A DNA stretch of 13,459 bases from positions 1-13,459 of the forward strand of contig JAKEGQ010000003.1 in NCBI GenBank assembly GCA_022615475.1, given 5' to 3'. The notes beneath the pieces are model-generated. The model saw nothing but the letters and a program-made list of their open reading frames with translations, was not told the origin of the DNA and did not search any database. This DNA is from Candidatus Methylomirabilota bacterium. GTDB taxonomy: Bacteria; Methylomirabilota; Methylomirabilia; Methylomirabilales; CSP1-5. The position numbers and the translations under genes are program-made. Shown piece after piece: positions 1 to 6,617 of the stretch. Within the stretch, counting starts at the first letter, position 1. Every line of letters begins with the position of its first letter.

Positions 1-281
1 AGGATGCGGGGGACGCGGAAGAAGGCATCCTGGCGATCGGGGGCATTGGCCAGGGCCTGATCCTGAGAAAGCGACGGGGAGGCTACATCCTCGCGAAAAA
101 CATTGGTCATGGGGATAACGTGGGAAGTCGGTGTGACGTCACGTGTGTCCAGCTGGTTGAGCTTGTCGATGTAGGTGAGGATCGCATCCAGCTGGGCCCG
201 CATCCTCTCCATCTCCTCGTCGGAGAGGCCCAGCCGGGCCAGCCTCGCCACATGCTCCACCTGTCGGCGCGTGATCTTCAT
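1..281 (-). CDS. gatC: Asp-tRNA(Asn)/Glu-tRNA(Gln) amidotransferase subunit C, 3' end cut by window edge
   Basis: The protein starts MKITRRQVEHVARLARLGLS, the typical GatC opening. It continues with a helical stretch (DEEMERMRAQLDAILTYIDK), the LDTRDVTPTSHVIPM segment and the C-terminal FRVPRI motif. GatC is the small subunit of GatCAB, which amidates misacylated Glu-tRNA(Gln) and/or Asp-tRNA(Asn). It stabilises GatA and helps dock it to GatB. About 93 codons are visible against a usual length near 95, so only the last few residues and the stop are missing. The ATG is preceded by a GGGGG Shine-Dalgarno run about 8 bases upstream and by a promoter candidate at 310-338, so the gene probably opens a new transcription unit. 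gatA would be expected next, beyond the left edge (inference). Confidence 0.93.
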   Translation of the reverse strand, partial: MKITRRQVEHVARLARLGLSDEEMERMRAQLDAILTYIDKLNQLDTRDVTPTSHVIPMTNVFREDVASPSLSQDQALANAPDRQDAFFRVPRI

Positions 282-309
282 CGCCTGATCCCCCACGGAA
301 GTTAGAAAG

Positions 310-338
310 ATGATAGCATCTCCCGATGGCCCCGCAAA
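310..338 (-). promoter_or_regulatory. Sigma-70 promoter candidate with extended -10 for gatC
   Basis: On the minus strand the -10 is TATCAT (310-315; 5 of 6 consensus bases). It is preceded by TGC, giving an extended -10 (TGnTATCAT). The -35 at 333-338 is weak (TTTGCG, 3 of 6) at 17-base spacing, as is common with extended -10 promoters. Transcription would start near 303, leaving a leader of about 20 bases that includes the GGGGG ribosome-binding site of gatC. Confidence 0.5.
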
Positions 339-380
339 GATTTTCCAATGTGTGCTTCTCTTTCTTACAGCACCTGCACC

Positions 381-654
381 CCCCTCGCTCCGCGCCCCCC
401 TGGTAGCCGACCCCGAAAGGCTCGGTCCAGGCCCATCTCCGCTCGCCCTCGCGCAGACACCCGTCGTGCTTGCTGCAACAGCGCCTGCAGGCCCCGAGCG
501 ACATTGCCGGGAGCGGCGGGGCCCCTCGGCAGGCGGCGGCCTGGGAAACCGAGGCGCGATCCGTGGCCTTCCTGTTTGCAGGGATCGTGAACACGGAGGG
601 ACCCAGGCCGTAAGCCGCCGCTCAGGGTCGCCGCGGGAGGCCTGGAGCGAGGGG
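381..654. repeat. Long-range 11-bp inverted repeat (arms 381-391 and 644-654)
   Basis: CCCCTCGCTCC at 381-391 is the exact reverse complement of 644-654. The right arm shares its bases with the closing stem of the 520-656 element, so the two pairings exclude each other. Either the structured RNA is larger (about 275 bases) or two alternative folds exist. The sequence is GC-rich, so part of the match could be chance, but an 11-of-11 match at the edges of a gene-free block is worth noting. Confidence 0.5.
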
Positions 655-656
655 CC
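520..656 (-). ncRNA. Candidate structured RNA, possibly 6S-like
   Basis: Positions 520-528 pair perfectly with 648-656 (9 bp, GGCCCCTCG). Inside that, 532-537 pair with 614-619 (6 bp) and 538-545 with 602-609 (8 bp), separated only by a 4-base bulge at 610-613. An apical 5-bp stem (561-565 with 592-596) follows. The result is one long rod with a large one-sided bubble (620-647), total about 137 bases. Read on the minus strand the bubble ends in CCCTGAGC, like the CCCTGAGC of E. coli 6S RNA, and the 3' side reads GCCGCCTGCCGAGG next to the closing stem. 6S RNA mimics an open promoter and binds sigma-70 RNA polymerase. Against this, it is shorter than the usual 180 or so bases, no clear promoter precedes it, and the GC-rich context favours chance pairing. 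The fold is seen; strand and identity are inferred. Confidence 0.4.
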
Positions 657-715
657 GAAGGTGCTGCTTCCGATGCAGAATGCTCTCTGGAGCCGTTTAT
701 TCCGACAGCGATAAA

Positions 716-2911
716 TCAGGCCAGAGTGAGGTGGGCGTATTTGACCTTGAGCTTTCTTGCCCCGATCCCCGGAAAGGTCACCACGACCTTCAGCTCGTCT
801 CCATTGCCGATCCGCTCGCGGATCCTGCCCACCCCCCATTCCGGATGCCTGACACGGACCCCCGGCTGGAAAAAGTCCACAAAGGTGGGCTCATCCGCCT
901 CCGGCTCGTACCGCACGGACGACACCTCCGGGCCTTCCAGGTGTGAGGCATACGACGGAGTCGGGATCTCGATTCTTTGTAGACGCTCGGGCGAAATCTC
1001 TTCCAGAAACCGCGACGGAAGGTTGAAGCTCTCACCGCCGTACAGCCGCCGCTGTATAGCCGCGGTGAGGAAGAGGCGCTTCTTGGCCCGGGTCACCCCG
1101 ACGTAACAGAGACGTCGCTCCTCCTCGAGCTCTTCCGGATCGGTGTAGGCCCGGCCGTGCGGAAAGACCCCCTCCTCCATTCCCGTGATGAAGACCACGG
1201 GAAACTCCAACCCCTTGGCCATGTGCAGCGTCATCAGGGTCACCTTTCCCCGCGCATCTTTCATCCCCTCGTCGACATCGGTAATGAGCGCGACCATATC
1301 CAGAAAGGCCTCAAGCGACTTGTCCTCGCTCCGCTCGACAAAATCCTGAGCTGCGGAGACCAGCTCGCGAAGGTTTTCGAGTCGACTCAAGGCCTCAGGA
1401 GTTGCTTCCCGCTGGAGTTCCTCGAGATATCCAGTCTCCTGGAGGAGGTCGTTGACCATGTCAGGCACGGAGCTCCCGGGGAGCTTCGCCGCACAGCGTT
1501 CGATGATGGCCTGGAACTCCTGGATGGCCTTGGTTTGCCGGGCGGGAAGGAGATTTTCTTTGGCCATCTCACGGCAGGCCTCCCAGAGGGAAAGCCCCTT
1601 CCCTGAGGCAAATCCGCTCACCCTCTCCAGGGTCGTTTTCCCGATCCCTCGAGTCGGGACATTCACCGCTCGGAGAAAGCTGACCGAATCGGCAGGGTTC
1701 GCAATGAGGCGGAGATACGCTAAGAGATCCTTGATCTCCTTCCGCTCGTAGAACCGGAGGCCGCCCACGATGACATACGGAGTCATTACGCGCCGGCAGG
1801 CATCCTCCAAGACCCGGGATTGCGCGTTGACCCGGTAGAACACGGCGAAGTCATCAAAGCTCCACGCTTCCACGATCGCCAGACGCCTGATGGTCTCGAC
1901 AACGAAGGTGGCCTCGTCCTCCTCATCCCTCGCTTGGCAGAAACCCACCGGGTCACCCTCTTCATTCTCGGTCCAGAGATGCTTCACCTTGCGGCCCCGG
2001 TTATGGGCGATCACTGAGGAGGCAGCCTCCAGGATCCGTTGGGTAGATCGGTAGTTCTGCTCCAGACGGACTGTCTTGCAGTAGGGATAGTCCCGTTCAA
2101 ACTCCAGGATGTTCCCGAGATCGGCCCCGCGCCACCGGTAAATCGACTGATCGTCATCGCCCACCACCGCCAGGTTCTGATGCCGCTCTGCCAGAAGCCG
2201 GATCAACCGGTACTGCGCGTGGTTCGTATCTTGATACTCATCCACCATGATGTAGCGCCAGAGGTCCTGGTAATAACCGAGGACCATGGGTCGCTCCAGG
2301 AACAGGCGGACCGCCTCGACCAAGAGATCATCAAAGTCTAAAGCTCCGCTCCGCTGGAGCTCAACCTGATATCGGTAATAGACCCTGGCCACCCGCTCCT
2401 CGAGGTAATCGGCCGCCTGGGCAGCGAATTCCGCCGGTGTGAGGAGATCGTTCTTGGCCCGACTGATCCGCGCCTGAACGACCCGGGGATGAATCACTCT
2501 CTCGCTCAGATCCAACTCCTTGAGGCATTCCCGGAGCAGCGCGAGCTGGTCCGCTTCGTCGTATATCAAAAAAGAGGACCGAAGACCGAGGTGGGCAGCG
2601 TTTTTCCTCAGGATCTTCACGCAGGTGGCGTGAAAGGTTCCCACCCAGACGTTCAGCCCCTCGGCCCCGAGGAGCTGGGCCACCCGCCCACGCATCTCCT
2701 CAGCCGCCTTGTTGGTGAAGGTCACAGCCAGGATGTTCCACGGACGAATCTGGAGCCCGCCGATGAGGTGGGCGATCCGGTGGGTGATGACACGGGTCTT
2801 TCCGGACCCGGCTCCGGCGAGGATGAGGAGGGGTCCCTCGGTGTGGAGGACCGCCTCGCGTTGGGGCGCGTTCAGGTCGGCCAGGTACGCTTCAGCGTGC
2901 ATCGTCGTCAC
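716..2911 (-). CDS. pcrA: UvrD/PcrA-type superfamily 1A DNA helicase
   Basis: ATP-dependent 3'-5' DNA helicase of repair and replication restart. All signature motifs are present in order: Q motif LNAPQREAV (13-21), Walker A GAGSGKT (33-39), motif Ia VTFTNKAAEEM, motif II VDEYQDT, motif III VVGDDDQSIYRWRGAD, motif IV RLEQNYRST, motif V TLMTLHMAKGLEF and motif VI YVGVTRAKKRL. The C-terminal tudor-like domain (GVRVRHPEWGVGRI, then VTFPGIGARKLKVKYA) is the RNA polymerase-contact module of PcrA/UvrD. Length, about 731 residues, matches PcrA. The start is either GTG at 2911, three bases after the ClC stop, or ATG at 2902; neither has a good Shine-Dalgarno, so translation coupled to the upstream gene is likely. 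PcrA versus UvrD naming is uncertain; the family is not. Confidence 0.95.
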   Translation of the reverse strand: MTTMHAEAYLADLNAPQREAVLHTEGPLLILAGAGSGKTRVITHRIAHLIGGLQIRPWNILAVTFTNKAAEEMRGRVAQLLGAEGLNVWVGTFHATCVKILRKNAAHLGLRSSFLIYDEADQLALLRECLKELDLSERVIHPRVVQARISRAKNDLLTPAEFAAQAADYLEERVARVYYRYQVELQRSGALDFDDLLVEAVRLFLERPMVLGYYQDLWRYIMVDEYQDTNHAQYRLIRLLAERHQNLAVVGDDDQSIYRWRGADLGNILEFERDYPYCKTVRLEQNYRSTQRILEAASSVIAHNRGRKVKHLWTENEEGDPVGFCQARDEEDEATFVVETIRRLAIVEAWSFDDFAVFYRVNAQSRVLEDACRRVMTPYVIVGGLRFYERKEIKDLLAYLRLIANPADSVSFLRAVNVPTRGIGKTTLERVSGFASGKGLSLWEACREMAKENLLPARQTKAIQEFQAIIERCAAKLPGSSVPDMVNDLLQETGYLEELQREATPEALSRLENLRELVSAAQDFVERSEDKSLEAFLDMVALITDVDEGMKDARGKVTLMTLHMAKGLEFPVVFITGMEEGVFPHGRAYTDPEELEEERRLCYVGVTRAKKRLFLTAAIQRRLYGGESFNLPSRFLEEISPERLQRIEIPTPSYASHLEGPEVSSVRYEPEADEPTFVDFFQPGVRVRHPEWGVGRIRERIGNGDELKVVVTFPGIGARKLKVKYAHLTLA

Positions 2912-2914
2912 GGG

Positions 2915-4681
2915 TCAGCGCATGTGTTTTTCGATCAGGGCCCGATTGTAGGCCCGAATGACGTGGACGCGCGAGATGATCCCGACCAGTTTCTTTGGAT
3001 TGTCCCGATCCACGACTGGCAGGTGCCCGAGATCTCGCACGTGGAAGCGAACGAGGACATCATGAAGGGTGTTGTCAGGAGTCACCGTGACCAAATCCTT
3101 GGTGGCCAGCTCTCCCACCGTGGCCAGGAGGTCTCCGTCGTCCAGGGCCTTTTGCACGTCCTGAGCGGTGACGACGCCCGTGAGCTCCCCGGACCGGTTC
3201 AATACCGGGAACCACTCATGCTGCTCCTTGGCGGACTTCTGGAGGAACCCCTCGACGGTCATCTCCTCGGACACCCAGAGGAGACGATGGGTGAGGGCCT
3301 TTCCCACCGGAACAGACGCCATGACGTCCACGTCACGGCCCGCGCGAAACTTGATGCCGCGTCTCGCGAGCTTCAAGGTGTAGATGGTCTCCTCGTTGAA
3401 GACCTTGTATACAAGGACGCTCATCCCGGTGGTCACCATGATTGGGAGAATGATCCGATAATCCCCGGTCATCTCAAAGAGGATAATGATGGCAGTGATC
3501 GGGGCCTGGGCTGCACCCCCAAAGAGCGCCCCCATGCCCACCAGGGCGTATGCCCCGGGGTTGGCGGTGAAGGCCGGAAACAGGACATGAACGACATGCC
3601 CGAAGGCTCCCCCGAGCATGGCCCCGAGGAATAGCGAGGGGGCAAAGACCCCACCAGAGCCGCCCGATCCCAGGGTAAGCGGGGTGGCGGCGAGCTTTGC
3701 AAAGAAGAGAAGGAGGAGGGCACTCAAGGCCATCCGCCCGTTGAGACCATCCTCAACGACTCGCATCCCGGTCCCGTAGATCCCCGGCGTGGCCAGACCC
3801 AGCAGCCCCACGCAGAGCCCACCCAGCGCCGGCTTGGAGACCTCTCGAAGTCGCAATCGTCCGAAGAGATCCTCACAAAAATAGAGAATGCGAACAAAGA
3901 CAACAGCCGCGAGACCCGCCAGGATGCCTAAGAGGGCGTACAGGAGCATCTCCTTGGCACTCACGAGATCGTAGGCGGGGACCAGGAAGGCGGGGAAGTT
4001 TCCGAGCATTGAACGAGAGACAATCGCCGCGGTGACCGAGGAGAGGATAATGAGGCTGAAATCGGCAGTGAAATGGCCGACAAGGATCTCCAAGGCGAAC
4101 ATGGCACCGGCGATGGGGGCGTTCAGGGTGGCGGCTACCCCGCCGGCCGCCCCACAGGCAGCCAGCGTGACGACCCGTTGATCCGACATCTTGAGGAACT
4201 GTCCGATCGTCGAACCGACCCCGGCCCCCAATTGGACGACCGGTCCGATCTGCCCCCCCGATCCGCCGGACCCGAGGGTCACGGTCACAGAGAGCCCACG
4301 CATCGCCGACACGAATCCTGAGATCCTCCCTCCCTTGAGCGCGATGGCCTCCATCACGTCGGAGACATCGAAAGTTTTGGCCTCCCGGGCGATCCGGTAT
4401 ATGCCAAACCCGAGCGCCAAGCCGCCGAGCACGGGTGGCAGGAAAGTCAGATACGGTCCGATTGGATGCAGGGCGGGTTGCCAGGCCTCGAACGAGAGCC
4501 AGGTGATCCATTTCAGGACGGACAGGAAGAGGACGCAACTCAGGGCGGTCGCCAGACCGACGGCGACCGAGATGACGACAAGGTAGGTCCCTTCATGGAG
4601 GTAGGGGTGAGAGGCGAGATTGACGAGTCTGCGCCGAAGGGGGCCAGGCGATCTTGTCTGCCCTTCCTCTCTCTCGGCCAT
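2915..4681 (-). CDS. ClC-family chloride channel/transporter with C-terminal CBS pair
   Basis: A 588-residue inner-membrane protein. Hydrophobic segments fill about residues 30-430, with the ClC signatures GSGGSGGQIGPVVQLGA (138-154), LNAPIAGAMFALE (186-198) and GSGGSGGVFAPSLFLGA (338-354). Two CBS domains follow (about 450-588); in the family these bind adenine nucleotides or regulate gating. Aligned by eye to E. coli ClcA, Tyr434 matches the chloride-site Tyr445. The external gating Glu148 is replaced by Ile145, the internal proton Glu203 by Ile199, and the Ser-Gly-Ile-Pro motif is absent (residues 103-107 read TFDVS). In characterised ClCs loss of these glutamates abolishes proton coupling, so a passive anion channel is more likely than an H+/Cl- antiporter (inference). 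The gene lies 70 bases after glmS and 3 bases before pcrA; the ribosome-binding site (GAGAGG, about 13 bases off) is weak. Confidence 0.92.
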   Translation of the reverse strand: MAEREEGQTRSPGPLRRRLVNLASHPYLHEGTYLVVISVAVGLATALSCVLFLSVLKWITWLSFEAWQPALHPIGPYLTFLPPVLGGLALGFGIYRIAREAKTFDVSDVMEAIALKGGRISGFVSAMRGLSVTVTLGSGGSGGQIGPVVQLGAGVGSTIGQFLKMSDQRVVTLAACGAAGGVAATLNAPIAGAMFALEILVGHFTADFSLIILSSVTAAIVSRSMLGNFPAFLVPAYDLVSAKEMLLYALLGILAGLAAVVFVRILYFCEDLFGRLRLREVSKPALGGLCVGLLGLATPGIYGTGMRVVEDGLNGRMALSALLLLFFAKLAATPLTLGSGGSGGVFAPSLFLGAMLGGAFGHVVHVLFPAFTANPGAYALVGMGALFGGAAQAPITAIIILFEMTGDYRIILPIMVTTGMSVLVYKVFNEETIYTLKLARRGIKFRAGRDVDVMASVPVGKALTHRLLWVSEEMTVEGFLQKSAKEQHEWFPVLNRSGELTGVVTAQDVQKALDDGDLLATVGELATKDLVTVTPDNTLHDVLVRFHVRDLGHLPVVDRDNPKKLVGIISRVHVIRAYNRALIEKHMR

Positions 4682-4751
4682 TCGCGATATCGGCCTCTCT
4701 GCCTTTCCAGGGGCCCCTGAACCCCGCCCGTACCGACCGTCGCGCTGCGCC

Positions 4752-6581
4752 TTACTCTACGGTCACGCTCTTGGCAAGGTTCCGAGGTTGATCGACGTCG
4801 CACCCCTTGCGGACGGCGATGTGGTAGGCGAGCAGTTGGAGCGGGATCACCATGAGGATCGGGGTGAGATGCGGAGTCGTCGCCGGGATGGAAATGCAGT
4901 GATCGACCAGCGCGCGAAGCTCGGGATCGCCTGCCGTCCCCACGGCGATCACGACACCCCCCCGGGCCTTGACCTCCTGGATGTTGGCTAGGATCTTCGG
5001 GTGCGTCCGATCCTGGGGGGCCAAAACGACCACCGGCATTCGGGCATCGATCAGGGCGATGGGCCCATGCTTCATCTCGCCGGCGGGATATCCTTCGGCA
5101 TGAATATACGAGACTTCCTTCAGCTTGAGGGCCCCCTCGAGCGCGACCGGGTAATTGATCCCCCGCCCCAGGAAGAGGAAGTCCGTGTGTTCGGAGTAGA
5201 GATGACTCAGCCGCTCCACCACCTCATCGCTCCGCATGGTCTCTTCCGCCAACTGGGGCAACCGCAACAGGGGGGGGAGTAGTTCCTGCACCCTGGATGA
5301 GTCCAGGACCCCCCGGTGCCGTCCGAGATACAGGGCTAAGAGATACAGGGCGGTGAGCTGCGCGGTGAATGCCTTGGTTGAGGCCACGCCGATCTCCGGT
5401 CCGGCATGCGTATAGCACACCCCGTCACTCTCCCGGGCGATGGAGCTGCCCACAACATTGACGATGGAGACGACGCGGCACCCGCGCCGCTTGGCCTCCC
5501 TGAGCGCGACCAGAGTGTCCAGGGTCTCTCCCGACTGACTGATGGTGAGTACCAACGTGTCCGGACCGAGAACGAGCTCCCGGTACCGAAACTCGGAGCT
5601 ATAGTCCACCTCCACCGGGACCTGGCAGAGCTCCTCCAGGAGAAACTTCCCCACGAGCGCCGCATGCCAGGAGGTACCACAGGCCACCAGCACCACCCGC
5701 CGGAGAGACGGAAGGGTCTCTGCCACCGCCTCCATCCCGTCGAGGTAGATCTCGCCGGCCTCCAATGAGTACCGCCCGAGGAGAGTCTCGCGAATGGCCC
5801 GGGGTTGTTCGTGGATCTCCTTCAGCATAAAATGCTTGTAGCCGCCCTTCTCGACGAGGACGGGGCTCCACGAGATCCGAGTGGCCGGCCGCTGGACCGG
5901 CTCCCCCTCCATCGTAGTCACCGTAACCCCCTCCCGGCTGATCACCGCAAGCTCCTGATCCTCCAGGAAGAGCACATTGCGCGTATGGGAGAGGAGTGCC
6001 GGGATATCCGAGGCCACCAAAAATTCCCCTTCCCCAATGCCCACCACCAGCGGACTCGAGCAGCGCGCCACGACGAGCCGATCGGGGTCCCCCTGCCACA
6101 GCACCGCGATGGCGTACGCACCCGCCACCTCCCGGAGGGCCCGCCGCACGGCCGCTTCCAGGTCGCCCTCGAGGTAGTGCTCGACGAGGTGCGCGATCAC
6201 CTCCGTGTCGGTCTCCGACGTGAACCGATGCCCCTCGGCGATCAGCTTTTCCTTCAGGGGGACGTAGTTCTCAATGATGCCGTTGTGCACCACCACCAGC
6301 TCGCCGCTGCAATCCACGTGGGGATGCGCGTTCGCCTCGGAGGGGCGGCCGTGGGTCGCCCAGCGGGTATGGCCGACCCCGATATCGCCAGCGAGATCCT
6401 TTCCCCACAGCGTGTTTTCCAGGTCCTTGATCTTCCCGACGCTCCGGTAGATCTGGAGCGCCCCTTGCTGGAGGAAGGCGACACCGGCCGAATCGTACCC
6501 GCGGTACTCGAGCCGTTTCAAGCCGTCGAGGAGGACCGGCACCGCCTTCTTGGGACCGACGTATCCGATGATCCCACACAT
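4752..6581 (-). CDS. glmS: Glutamine-fructose-6-phosphate aminotransferase (isomerizing)
   Basis: Makes glucosamine-6-phosphate from fructose-6-phosphate and glutamine in the cytosol, the first step to UDP-GlcNAc for peptidoglycan and lipopolysaccharide. It begins MCGIIGYVG, so Cys becomes the N-terminal nucleophile of the glutaminase domain after Met removal; YRGYDSAG and GHTRWATHG follow. Two SIS sugar-isomerase domains are present (CGTSWHAALVGKFLLEE, SQSGETLDTL, VASTKAFTAQL, then HAEGYPAGEMKHGPIALI). The tail NLAKSVTVE is the conserved C-terminus that closes the active site. Its 609 codons equal E. coli GlmS. It follows glmU by 26 bases, as in many glmUS operons. The short upstream spacer cannot hold a glmS ribozyme. 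The ribosome-binding site is supplied by a tandem repeat (6590-6617). Confidence 0.98.
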   Translation of the reverse strand: MCGIIGYVGPKKAVPVLLDGLKRLEYRGYDSAGVAFLQQGALQIYRSVGKIKDLENTLWGKDLAGDIGVGHTRWATHGRPSEANAHPHVDCSGELVVVHNGIIENYVPLKEKLIAEGHRFTSETDTEVIAHLVEHYLEGDLEAAVRRALREVAGAYAIAVLWQGDPDRLVVARCSSPLVVGIGEGEFLVASDIPALLSHTRNVLFLEDQELAVISREGVTVTTMEGEPVQRPATRISWSPVLVEKGGYKHFMLKEIHEQPRAIRETLLGRYSLEAGEIYLDGMEAVAETLPSLRRVVLVACGTSWHAALVGKFLLEELCQVPVEVDYSSEFRYRELVLGPDTLVLTISQSGETLDTLVALREAKRRGCRVVSIVNVVGSSIARESDGVCYTHAGPEIGVASTKAFTAQLTALYLLALYLGRHRGVLDSSRVQELLPPLLRLPQLAEETMRSDEVVERLSHLYSEHTDFLFLGRGINYPVALEGALKLKEVSYIHAEGYPAGEMKHGPIALIDARMPVVVLAPQDRTHPKILANIQEVKARGGVVIAVGTAGDPELRALVDHCISIPATTPHLTPILMVIPLQLLAYHIAVRKGCDVDQPRNLAKSVTVE

Positions 6582-6589
6582 GTCACTCA

Positions 6590-6617
6590 GTCCTCATTCC
6601 TCAGTCCTCAGTCCTCA
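6590..6617 (-). repeat. Four tandem 7-base repeats at the glmU/glmS junction
   Basis: Read on the minus strand, four units TGAGGAC, TGAGGAC, TGAGGAA, TGAGGAC occupy 6617-6590 without gaps. The second unit supplies the glmU TGA stop (6610-6608) and the first encodes its penultimate codons. Every unit contains GAGG, a Shine-Dalgarno core; the last is about 10 bases from the glmS ATG, the others are too far to be optimal. Copy-number change by slippage would alter both the glmU C-terminus or stop context and the glmS initiation region. Confidence 0.85.

Larger units (their letters stand above)
282..715. other. 434-base intergenic region between pcrA and gatC
   Basis: No convincing gene lies here. 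Open frames on both strands have low-complexity, Arg/Gly/Pro-rich translations without recognisable motifs. The region is very GC-rich and holds strong inverted repeats: a folded element at 520-656, an 11-bp long-range pair (381-391 with 644-654), and several copies of CCAGGCC or its complement that can pair alternatively. The gatC promoter lies at its left end. I saw no tRNA, tmRNA, RNase P or SRP RNA signature (no T-loop, no tmRNA ends, no SRP GGAA tetraloop helix). Confidence 0.7.

Noticed and set aside
334..348. Second sigma-54-like site upstream of gatC (TTGG...TTTGC)
   Set aside because: GG and GC are 9 bases apart instead of 10, and it overlaps the better extended -10 promoter.
139..594. 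Minus-strand Cys-rich open frame in the pcrA-gatC gap
   Set aside because: It runs out of frame into gatC and its Cys residues do not form a regular metal-binding pattern.
310..714. Plus-strand open frame in the pcrA-gatC gap
   Set aside because: Low-complexity, no plausible ribosome-binding site or domain; the block is better explained by inverted repeats.
2489..3634. 381-codon open frame on the plus strand
   Set aside because: Antisense to pcrA and the ClC gene, both with complete motif sets; its translation has no recognisable domain and reflects high GC.
4700..4720. AGGGGCCCCT palindrome between glmS and the ClC gene as a terminator
   Set aside because: The palindrome leaves no loop and has no T-run; it is short and GC-only.
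6582..6607. glmS ribozyme or leader
   Set aside because: Only 26 bases separate glmU and glmS; there is no room for the ribozyme core.
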